In this document: positions 15,677 to 21,812 of the stretch, piece after piece
Numbering within the stretch: the stretch's first letter is position 1
How the letters are laid out: each line of letters starts with the position of its first letter
Assembly: GCA_016704535.1 (NCBI GenBank)
Contig: JADIZZ010000024.1
Location: forward strand, 1-64,000
Length of the DNA: 64,000 nucleotides
DNA from: Betaproteobacteria bacterium
GTDB lineage: Bacteria > Pseudomonadota > Gammaproteobacteria > Burkholderiales > Burkholderiaceae_C
Reading direction: 5' to 3'
Position numbers and translations under genes: made by a program
The notes under the pieces: generated by a model
Told to the model about the DNA's origin: nothing
Databases searched by the model: none
Seen by the model: only the letters and a program-made list of their open reading frames with translations

Positions 15677-18013
15677 TTATGCACCTCGCATCGTTAAAGG
15701 CAAAGCGTACTCTTGAGTGTTGCAAATGGATTTGGCTGCGACAACGTCTTCGGTAGGCAACCAGTCCGTTAATATTTGCTCCCAAGCAGCACCCTCTTCT
15801 GCGTAATTGGCTGCCCATTCTTCAGACGGGATGGTCAGACGAAGGCTCTGTATGTCTTGGATTCTTCGGGCAATGTATGGTAGCGCCTCGCTAAAGATCA
15901 GCGACTTGTCACACAAACAGCAACGATTGAAGAAAGTGCAATCGTCGCCGATTGGCACGAAGAGCCTCGCATTGGGCCAAGTGGGTTCACTTCGATCAAT
16001 ACATGCTGCAATATAGGTTTGTCCCTTCGGTGACAGCAGATGAATGGTCTGTTCTTGCGTCAGGTTTAGATGTGCAGCTGCTGCTGCGACGGCAGATTCT
16101 TTGGTGGACAGCGATTCCGCCTCTCCGATAGCATCTCTCAGTTCTGATAAGGTCCTATTTGAGATAAGTCGCGCGCTGTAGTGCCTAAAGTCATCAAGCA
16201 TCCTGGTCTGAAGTTCCCGAATTCTTTTGTTCTTCAGTTCGGTCGAACCTTTATCGCTGTCGTAGTTCTTTTCAGTTGTGCTTATGTCAGGGTGACCTAG
16301 TAGAGGTGATACTTCCTCTAACGAAAGGCCTGATTCGCGCCGTCGCGTTTCATACGTGGTTCGAATTCGCCTTGCTTCGATTCGCTGGACCTTCTTCTCT
16401 GGGTCGACGACTATTCCGTGCCTACGCAGGAAGCCTTCCGAAATTGAGCCAATATTTCCATTGTCTAAACTGGTGGTGACTCGCTGAAACTTGTTCCACA
16501 AATTCTTATTCAACACAAATTGCCACATTACGCCAGGCAAATAGTTTGTAGATTGACGATGTCGCTGTAGTACCGACTCGATAAATCGCAGGATTCGGTA
16601 GACGCTCAACGGATTTGACTTATTAGATCGACATGCTTGGGCTTTGTTAACCCGCCTCTTATCACCCCATATGAGCACGTAGTCAGGATCACAAATATCC
16701 GGCTCAACATGAGCTTCAAGCGAATCCGTCAACGAGACAACCACCTCTTCATTCCAGCCAGTATTGATTTGTACGTAAAGAAATAGGGGATAAATTGTCT
16801 CTGCTGTGAAGAAGAAGTGCGCGAAGTACGCCATCAGTCCGACTTCTATATTCTGCGTTTGATATCCGAACTTCATGCGCTGCAGAACTCGGTATGTCTT
16901 TCTTTCATCCGCCGTTACTTGTTTCTTGCCAAGGATTGTGCCTTCAAACGAAAATAGATCATTTGCGGCGCTGCACTCCATAGCAATGGGCCAGTTTGGG
17001 TGCGTGTTTGCGACGGTTGCCATCGCGATCCGATAGGAGTCGCTCGCGGAATATCCTTTTAGCAAGCCGTTCGCACCAATCTGCATTTTCGAGATCACCT
17101 TGTCATATTGCAGACACTCGTCGCGACGACTTCTGTACGTCGACACAAACTCGTTCATGGTCAAACCCCAGGCGGAGATGCACTTCAGCGCAGTGGGACT
17201 TTTTCTGATGGTGTTTTCGAAAGCGCTAGGTCGTGTCTCGATCAACCTTCCTTCCGACTTCCACAGCAATTCGCGCTCGCCAAACGTTCGAATCAGTTCT
17301 TCCAGCGTCGGCTGGCGATCAACAACGCGCTCTGGGCTGGATACTATGGCGTCGAAGCTCTTCATGGCCGCCTGCACGAATTTGATATCCAAGAGGCACG
17401 CCTTGGTAAGTGCGTTGAACACCTCCGTAGCGTAGCTTTCTGAAACTTCTTCCGTGTTCTTAGGTGCGGCTGGCCATGAGAACGGGGCGCCGATTCTTGG
17501 CGCGTCACGATGGTTCTTCTTCAGATAATCGACTACTGCCCGTACCTTACCGAATCGTTTTCGATTCAGCGTTCTTGCCGGATAGGTTCTCAAAAGCCAA
17601 GCATCAAAGTTTCTTGCTACTTGAATGTTTAGATCTTCGACGGCATCAACGGCGCCACTTAGGGATTCGGGGCCGCAGACAGATCGGAGGAATTCATCTA
17701 TTCCGCAGTACAGGTCCTGAAGTGTTGTGTAGGAGGTTTCGCTGTTGCGGTATTGCCGCTTCGCACCAGCAAGCAGCTGTAGCGCTAGTAGTTTGACCTC
17801 GGGAAATTCTTGGATCAGCGAGGTGAAATTGCGCTGGAATGGCCTAGTCTTGGATTGGTGGTGGACCATAAGTAGCTCATCGCAGAGGTCCAGCTTCCCC
17901 TTTGCGGCTTTGCGCGCTGCGGTGCTTTCAGGATCGTTCGACAACGCTGACCCAGTCGTCGAATTGCTCCTACGTCCGTACCCCTGTCGCCGCAGATTTT
18001 TTCTGGTTGCCAC
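15677..18013 (-). CDS. large tyrosine recombinase-like protein (778 aa), first gene of the operon
   Basis: 778 residues from a GTG at 18013; a TAG lies two codons upstream in frame, so translation cannot begin much earlier. There is no clear Shine-Dalgarno sequence. The C-terminal half has recombinase features: LLGHPDISTTEKNYDSD with H573 and Y584, and RRIRTTYETRRR around 548-557, where the second Arg of the active site would lie but the preceding His is Arg. The expected box I Arg is not seen; the matching stretch reads NTGWNEEVVVSL near residue 418. Catalysis is therefore doubtful, and it may be a partner subunit. Residues 692-701 carry the cysteine cluster CTFFNRCCLC. The N-terminal 350 residues match nothing I recognise. 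Confidence 0.8.
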   Translation of the reverse strand: MATRKNLRRQGYGRRSNSTTGSALSNDPESTAARKAAKGKLDLCDELLMVHHQSKTRPFQRNFTSLIQEFPEVKLLALQLLAGAKRQYRNSETSYTTLQDLYCGIDEFLRSVCGPESLSGAVDAVEDLNIQVARNFDAWLLRTYPARTLNRKRFGKVRAVVDYLKKNHRDAPRIGAPFSWPAAPKNTEEVSESYATEVFNALTKACLLDIKFVQAAMKSFDAIVSSPERVVDRQPTLEELIRTFGERELLWKSEGRLIETRPSAFENTIRKSPTALKCISAWGLTMNEFVSTYRSRRDECLQYDKVISKMQIGANGLLKGYSASDSYRIAMATVANTHPNWPIAMECSAANDLFSFEGTILGKKQVTADERKTYRVLQRMKFGYQTQNIEVGLMAYFAHFFFTAETIYPLFLYVQINTGWNEEVVVSLTDSLEAHVEPDICDPDYVLIWGDKRRVNKAQACRSNKSNPLSVYRILRFIESVLQRHRQSTNYLPGVMWQFVLNKNLWNKFQRVTTSLDNGNIGSISEGFLRRHGIVVDPEKKVQRIEARRIRTTYETRRRESGLSLEEVSPLLGHPDISTTEKNYDSDKGSTELKNKRIRELQTRMLDDFRHYSARLISNRTLSELRDAIGEAESLSTKESAVAAAAAHLNLTQEQTIHLLSPKGQTYIAACIDRSEPTWPNARLFVPIGDDCTFFNRCCLCDKSLIFSEALPYIARRIQDIQSLRLTIPSEEWAANYAEEGAAWEQILTDWLPTEDVVAAKSICNTQEYALPLTMRGA

Positions 18014-18015
18014 TT

Positions 18016-18027
18016 GCTAGTCACACA
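18016..18027 (-). repeat. 12-bp direct repeat, copy 2 (between -10 and start codon)
   Basis: TGTGTGACTAGC on the minus strand, identical to 18072-18083. It lies between the putative -10 element and the GTG start of the 778-aa gene. It may bind a recombinase or one of the small HTH proteins. Confidence 0.7.
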
Positions 18028-18040
18028 TGCTGTTCAGTGA

Positions 18041-18068
18041 ATAATAACAGCTTCGGGCAAAACTGCAA
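18041..18068 (-). promoter_or_regulatory. sigma-70-type promoter of the recombinase operon
   Basis: On the minus strand, TTGCAG (18063-18068) and TATTAT (18041-18046) are separated by 16 bp, a good match to the vegetative consensus. It lies 28 bp before the GTG start of the first recombinase gene. A 12-bp repeat is placed on each side, which suggests autoregulation by an element-encoded protein. Confidence 0.65.
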
Positions 18069-18071
18069 GCG

Positions 18072-18083
18072 GCTAGTCACACA
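18072..18083 (-). repeat. 12-bp direct repeat, copy 1 (upstream of -35, near island end)
   Basis: TGTGTGACTAGC on the minus strand, 56 bp from the second copy, 18 bp inside the island boundary and 3 bp before the -35 element. It could serve both as an end-binding site and an operator. Confidence 0.7.
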
Positions 18084-18396
18084 CGAACTGCCTCGTGATA
18101 ACGTGCTCGCAGCCGCGGTAGGGGTTGATCGAGAGGTCGAAGCCGATGTCGGGTGAATCGTTGCCCGACAGGATGCCGCGCACGTTCTCTTCCAGCACCT
18201 GCGTCACCGGCCCGGCCTGCTCGGACAGCGCTGCCTGCTGCAGCGTGCCCCAGTCATCGTCGAAATCGGCGCGGGCACGTTCGTTGAAGCGGTGTTCGAT
18301 GGCCCAGGCGGTACCGCGGCCCTTGACCGGCAACCCGGCGCCAAGCCGGGGGACGAACATCAAAGTGGCGGCGGGAGAGCGGTACGCGGATGGCAT
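18073..18396 (-). pseudogene. PA0069-family radical SAM protein, truncated by the island
   Basis: The first 98 residues match the N-terminus of the PA0069/Rv2578c-type radical SAM family: PVKGRGTAW, then NDSPDIGFDLSINPYRGCEH. In intact members the next residues are GCIYC, completing the CxxxCxxC cluster ligand. Here the reading frame instead runs nine foreign codons, VITRQFVCD, to a TAG, because island DNA begins near 18101. Two of the three iron-sulfur cysteines are lost, so the product cannot be a working radical SAM enzyme. The ATG at 18396 lies at the predicted transcription start; the ATG at 18360 is an alternative. The gene's own promoter and a LexA-type box are intact upstream. Confidence 0.88.
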
Positions 18397-18431
18397 ACTG
18401 TGAATATATCCAGTATGCGTTCGGGCAGCAA
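18396..18431 (-). promoter_or_regulatory. promoter with LexA (SOS) box for the truncated radical SAM gene
   Basis: On the minus strand, TTGCTG (18426-18431) and TATATT (18403-18408) are 17 bp apart. Over the -10 lies CTGGATATATTCACAG (18398-18413), a CTG-N10-CAG palindrome inside TACTG...CAGTA, close to the classical LexA consensus. LexA binding here would block RNA polymerase. Transcription from it runs through the gene fragment into the recombinase operon. Confidence 0.75.
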
Positions 18432-18470
18432 GAACCATCTGCACCGTGCCGCGACTGCGGCGGAAGCGGA

Positions 18471-19880
18471 TCAATACTCGCCGCTGCTGCCGCCCGGCGC
18501 CAGGTTGTCGAAACGCGTCAGCGGCTTGATGAAGGTCAGCTTGACCTCGCCTACGGGGCCGTTGCGCTGCTTGGCGATGATGATCTCGGCCACGCCCGGC
18601 TCCTTGCTGTCCTTGTTGTAGTAGTCGTCGCGGTAGATGAACATGATCATGTCGGCGTCCTGCTCGATGGCGCCCGACTCGCGCAGGTCGCTCATCATTG
18701 GATGCTTGTCGTTGCGACTCTCCACGCTGCGGTTCAACTGCGACAGCGCAATCACTGGGCATTGCAGTTCCTTGGCCAGCGACTTCAGGCCGCGGGAGAT
18801 CTCGCCCAGTTCGGTGGCGCGGTTCTCGTCGCTGCCGCTGCTGCCGCTCATCAGTTGCAGGTAGTCGATGACGATGAGGCCCAAGGTACCGAACTGGCGC
18901 GCCATGCGACGCGCGCGGGCGCGCAATTCGCTGCTCGTCAGGCCCACGGTCTCGTCGATGAGCAGTTGCACTTGGCCCAGGCGCTCCACGGCGTCGGTCA
19001 GGCGCTCCCACTCGCCGCTGTCCAGCCGGCCGGTGCGCAGGTTCTGCTGGTTGATGCGGCCCAGGCTGCCGACCAGGCGCAGTGCCAGCTGCGAGGCACC
19101 CATTTCCATCGAGAACACCAGCACGGGCAGGCCCTCCTGCACCGCCACGTGCTCGGCGATGTTCAGCGCAAAGGCCGTCTTGCCCATCGACGGCCGCGCC
19201 GCCAGCACGATGAGGTCGCCCTTCTGCAGGCCGGCGGTCATGCGGTCGAGGTCGTAGAAGCCGGTGCGCACGCCGGTCACTTCCTCTGCGCCGTTGTCGT
19301 GCAGCTCCTGCACGCGGTCGATGAGCTCGACGACCAGCTTGCCGATGCCCTGGAAACCCTGCTTCTGGCGCGAGCCTTCTTCGCCGATCTGGAAGATCTT
19401 GCTCTCAGCCTCGTCCAGCACGGTGCTGACCTGGCGACCGGCCGGGTTGAAGGCGCTGGTGGCTATGTCGTCGCTGGCCGCGATCAGCTTGCGCAGGATG
19501 CTGCGCTCACGAACGATCTCGGCGTAACGCCGCATGTTGGCCGCACTGGGCACGCTTTGCGCCAGCGCGTTCAGGTAGGCCAGACCGCCCACATCCTGCG
19601 CCTTGCCCAGCCCTTGCAACTGCTCGAAGACCGTAATGACGTCGGCCGGCTTGCTCTGTGTCACCAGCGCGCCAATGGCGGCGTAGATCAGCCGGTGTTC
19701 GTGACGGTAGAAATCGCTGTCGGTGAGCAGGTCGCCTGCGCGGTCCCAGGCCAGGTTGTCGAGCAGCAGGCCACCGAGCACGCTCTGCTCTGCTTCCACA
19801 GAGTGCGGCGGCACGCGCAGGCGAGCCACCTCTTCATCACGTTGCGGGGCGGAATTGCGAGAGTCGAATAGCGTGCTCAT
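18471..19880 (-). CDS. dnaB: replicative DNA helicase DnaB
   Basis: 469 residues from the ATG at 19880, the usual DnaB length. It is the hexameric 5'-3' helicase that drives the replication fork and recruits primase. An N-terminal domain (residues 20-130, LRVPPHSVEAEQSVLGGLL) and a linker precede the RecA-like motor. Walker A is ARPSMGKTAFAL near residue 225, Walker B is LGLIVIDYLQLM near residue 330, and the conserved LSQLNRSVESRNDKHP follows. It is the last gene of the rpsF-priB-rpsR-rplI-dnaB run, separated from rplI by about 265 bp that contain two hairpins. The gene reads cleanly with no insertion. Confidence 0.97.
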   Translation of the reverse strand: MSTLFDSRNSAPQRDEEVARLRVPPHSVEAEQSVLGGLLLDNLAWDRAGDLLTDSDFYRHEHRLIYAAIGALVTQSKPADVITVFEQLQGLGKAQDVGGLAYLNALAQSVPSAANMRRYAEIVRERSILRKLIAASDDIATSAFNPAGRQVSTVLDEAESKIFQIGEEGSRQKQGFQGIGKLVVELIDRVQELHDNGAEEVTGVRTGFYDLDRMTAGLQKGDLIVLAARPSMGKTAFALNIAEHVAVQEGLPVLVFSMEMGASQLALRLVGSLGRINQQNLRTGRLDSGEWERLTDAVERLGQVQLLIDETVGLTSSELRARARRMARQFGTLGLIVIDYLQLMSGSSGSDENRATELGEISRGLKSLAKELQCPVIALSQLNRSVESRNDKHPMMSDLRESGAIEQDADMIMFIYRDDYYNKDSKEPGVAEIIIAKQRNGPVGEVKLTFIKPLTRFDNLAPGGSSGEY

Positions 19881-20012
19881 GTCGGCGACGATGGTAGGGC
19901 CTGAAAGCAGCCGATGGCCGTCCGCGTCGACTGCGTTTGTGGACAAGCCTGTGGACTGGACTGTGGGCAGGGCGTGATCAGCTCGGGACAACTTCTGCCG
20001 CCCCAAATGCAG

Positions 20013-20034
20013 AAGGCCGGCGGGTGCCGGCCTT
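20013..20034 (-). terminator. hairpin between rplI and dnaB (terminator or attenuator)
   Basis: A perfect 9-bp stem, AAGGCCGGC/GCCGGCCTT, with a 4-nt loop. On the minus strand it is followed by TCTGCATTT rather than a clean T-run. It could end or attenuate transcripts from the ribosomal genes so that dnaB is made at a lower level. Confidence 0.55.
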
Positions 20035-20118
20035 CCTGGATGCAAACGGCGGCGCTCTCGGGTCAGTCCCCTTGCAGGGCGCGCCCTCGCAGAGCTCGGG
20101 CCTCTCCTGAGGCGTTCA

Positions 20119-20136
20119 CCCGTGCGCAGGCACGGG
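20119..20136 (-). terminator. hairpin just after rplI
   Basis: A 7-bp stem, CCCGTGC/GCACGGG, with a 4-nt loop, beginning 10 bp after the rplI stop. There is no T-run, so it may be an RNA-stability or pausing hairpin rather than a terminator. Confidence 0.4.
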
Positions 20137-20145
20137 CTCGCGTCC

Positions 20146-20598
20146 TCAGTCGACCTGCGGCACCACGTGCACGGTGACCTCGGCCACCACGTCGCCGTGC
20201 GGCGACACCGAAACCGGGTGCTCGCCCACGGTCTTCAGCGGGCCGTTGGGCAGGCGCACCTGGCTCTTCACCACCCCCAAGCCCATCTTGCTCAGGGCTT
20301 CGGCGATGTCCTGGTTGGTGACGCTGCCGAACAGGCGGCCATCGACGCCGGCCTTCTGCGCGATGCGCACCGTCTTGCCCGAAAGCTGTTCGCCCAGGGC
20401 CTGCGCGGTGGCCAGCTTGGCGGCGGCAACCTTTTCCAGTTCGGCACGACGGCCCTCGAACTCCTTGATCGCGGCCTCTGTCGCGCGGCGCGCCATCTTG
20501 CCGGGAATCAAGTAGTTGCGGGCGTAACCCGGCTTGACGTTGACGACGTCACCCAGGTTGCCGAGCTTGGCGACCTTGTCGAGAAGAATGATCTGCAT
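20146..20598 (-). CDS. rplI: 50S ribosomal protein L9
   Basis: 150 residues, the normal length. The N-terminal domain starts MQIILLDKVAKLGNLGDVV and includes VKPGYARNYLIP, the rRNA-binding block of L9. A long connecting helix (about residues 40-75) leads to the C-terminal domain with GVDGRLFGSVT. The ATG at 20598 has GAGGAGC about 6 bp upstream, which decides the start. It follows rpsR by about 10 bp, so the two are co-transcribed. Confidence 0.97.
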   Translation of the reverse strand: MQIILLDKVAKLGNLGDVVNVKPGYARNYLIPGKMARRATEAAIKEFEGRRAELEKVAAAKLATAQALGEQLSGKTVRIAQKAGVDGRLFGSVTNQDIAEALSKMGLGVVKSQVRLPNGPLKTVGEHPVSVSPHGDVVAEVTVHVVPQVD

Positions 20599-20608
20599 AG
20601 GGTGCTCC

Positions 20609-20899
20609 TCAAACCTTGTGCTGGTCGGAGTACGGCAGCAGCGCCAGGAAGCGCGCACGCTTGATGGCGGTGGTCAGCTGACGCTGGTAGTAGGCACGCG
20701 TGCCGGTCAGGCGCGCGGGCGTGATCTTGCCGTTCTCGCCGACGAAATCGCGCAGCACGTCGATTTCCTTGTAGTCGATTTCCTCGACCTTGGCGACGGT
20801 GAAGCGGCAGAAACGCTTGCGGCGGAACAGCAGCGACTGGTTGTTGCGCTTGGGGCGCTTGTCCTTGGAAAAACGACCTTTACCACGTGGCGGGGGCAT
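20609..20899 (-). CDS. rpsR: 30S ribosomal protein S18
   Basis: 96 residues with the S18 core: RRKRFCRFTV, then IDYKEIDVLRDFV and ARLTGTRAYYQRQL, ending in an AIKRARFLALLPY stretch. S18 binds 16S rRNA as a dimer with S6, whose gene lies in the same operon. It has a basic N-terminal extension (PPPRGKGRFSKDKRPKR), typical of betaproteobacteria. It lies 20 bp after priB. Confidence 0.97.
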   Translation of the reverse strand: MPPPRGKGRFSKDKRPKRNNQSLLFRRKRFCRFTVAKVEEIDYKEIDVLRDFVGENGKITPARLTGTRAYYQRQLTTAIKRARFLALLPYSDQHKV

Positions 20900-20918
20900 A
20901 GTCAGCTCCTAGAAGAAT

Positions 20919-21233
20919 TCAATTCTGTTGATCCGGATCGGACGGGCTCAGGGGCTCGACCGAGGTGATATGGAACAGCAAACCGCGTCCGTTGCGTGCA
21001 CTGGTGACAAAGCCCGTGTAGAGCGCCATCGAACCCAGTTCGGCAGCCAGCAGGCCCCTCGTCACCGCCCCTATCGCCACCGCTTTCATCTCCATCGAGA
21101 CTTGGCGGGGTTGGCCGTCTTCGCTGACCAGGGACTCGTGCTTCAAGCTCAAGTCCAGGGCAGGCAGACCGGCGGGCGTGTAACGCGGCGCCGCCCTTTC
21201 CACCAGTTGGGCCGACAGCAGCAGCCGGTTCAT
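20919..21233 (-). CDS. priB: primosomal replication protein N (PriB)
   Basis: 104 residues, an OB-fold single-stranded-DNA-binding protein that helps PriA reload DnaB at stalled forks. The start MNRLLLSAQLVERAAPRYTP and the motifs GLPALDLSLKHES and SMEMKAVAIG are typical of betaproteobacterial PriB. The ATG at 21233 is chosen by homology; earlier in-frame sequence is the shadow of rpsF. Placement between rpsF and rpsR is the classical priB position and links fork restart to ribosomal protein expression. Confidence 0.93.
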   Translation of the reverse strand: MNRLLLSAQLVERAAPRYTPAGLPALDLSLKHESLVSEDGQPRQVSMEMKAVAIGAVTRGLLAAELGSMALYTGFVTSARNGRGLLFHITSVEPLSPSDPDQQN

Positions 21234-21280
21234 GCCGGGCTGCAGCGCGGGGCCGCTGGCGGCGGACGCCGCGGGCCGTG

Positions 21281-21643
21281 TCAGGCCGTGGCCTCCTGGC
21301 GTTCCTTGCGGGCTTCCTCGCGCTCGACGGCCTTCATCATGATCGAAGGATTCGTCTCGGCCTTGGCGCGGCCCACCGTCAGGTGGCGCAGCACGGCGTC
21401 GTTGAAGCGGAAGCCGGTCTCGAGTTCGGTCAACGTCTCGTTGCTGCACTCGATATTCAGGCACAGGTAATGCGCCTTGACCAGCTTCTGGATCATGTAG
21501 GCCAGCTGGCGCCGGCCCCAGTCTTCCACGCGATGCACCTTGCCGCCGCCTGCGGTGACCAGGGTCTTGTAGCGTTCCAGCATGGCCGGAACCTGTTCGC
21601 TTTGATCCGGATGGATCAGCAGAACGATCTCATAGTGACGCAT
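21281..21643 (-). CDS. rpsF: 30S ribosomal protein S6
   Basis: 120 residues. MRHYEIVLLIHPDQSEQVPA is the standard opening, followed by VHRVEDWGRRQLAYMI and HYLCLNIE. The C-terminal tail is rich in Glu/Arg/Lys, as in other S6 proteins that are modified by RimK. The ATG at 21643 follows AAGGAG by about 5 bp. It is the first gene of the rpsF-priB-rpsR-rplI-dnaB run and has its own promoter and a structured leader. Confidence 0.96.
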   Translation of the reverse strand: MRHYEIVLLIHPDQSEQVPAMLERYKTLVTAGGGKVHRVEDWGRRQLAYMIQKLVKAHYLCLNIECSNETLTELETGFRFNDAVLRHLTVGRAKAETNPSIMMKAVEREEARKERQEATA

Positions 21644-21674
21644 GAATACTCCTTGTGGATTCCGGCCGGCGTTA

Positions 21675-21691
21675 GCCCCACGCGGTGGGGC
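21675..21691 (-). promoter_or_regulatory. hairpin in the rpsF leader, candidate S6:S18 regulatory site
   Basis: A perfect 7-bp stem, GCCCCAC/GTGGGGC, with a 3-nt loop, about 30 bp before the rpsF start in a leader of roughly 110 nt. Many bacteria control rpsF through an RNA motif bound by S6:S18. Whether the sequence details of that motif are met here is not proven. Confidence 0.4.
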
Positions 21692-21761
21692 CGTGGCATG
21701 GCTGGGGGTTGGAAGCCGCCCCGATGCGTCGACATGACGGGTGCGGCAAGGAAAGCCGGCG

Positions 21762-21770
21762 AGTATAGCA
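21762..21770 (-). promoter_or_regulatory. extended -10 promoter of the rpsF operon
   Basis: The minus strand reads TGCTATACT, an extended -10 (TGN-TATACT). No good -35 hexamer is seen 17 bp upstream, which is common for extended -10 promoters. It lies about 120 bp before the rpsF start. Confidence 0.55.
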
Positions 21771-21812
21771 CCCGTCACCGCGACGACTTGCCCCGCGGCG
21801 ACACCCCGTGGC

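Larger units (their letters stand above)
8180..18101 (-). mobile_element. right end of a genomic island: seven-gene multi-recombinase module
   Basis: Seven minus-strand genes lie head to tail with coupled junctions: TAA directly followed by ATG, an 8-bp overlap, two ATGA overlaps, a 63-bp gap, and an 8-bp overlap. They encode three recombinase-type proteins, three HTH/coiled-coil proteins and a RecD2-like helicase. The coding sequence looks visibly richer in A+T than the core genes to the right. The right boundary is near 18101, where a radical SAM gene ends abruptly inside a conserved motif. The left boundary of the island was not found, and the other half of the radical SAM gene is not in this window, so the island probably continues beyond position 1. 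The module's own left limit is taken as the end of the helicase gene. Confidence 0.7.

Noticed and set aside
18390..19871. 493-codon open frame opposite dnaB
   Set aside because: Antisense shadow of dnaB; no recognised domain and biased composition.
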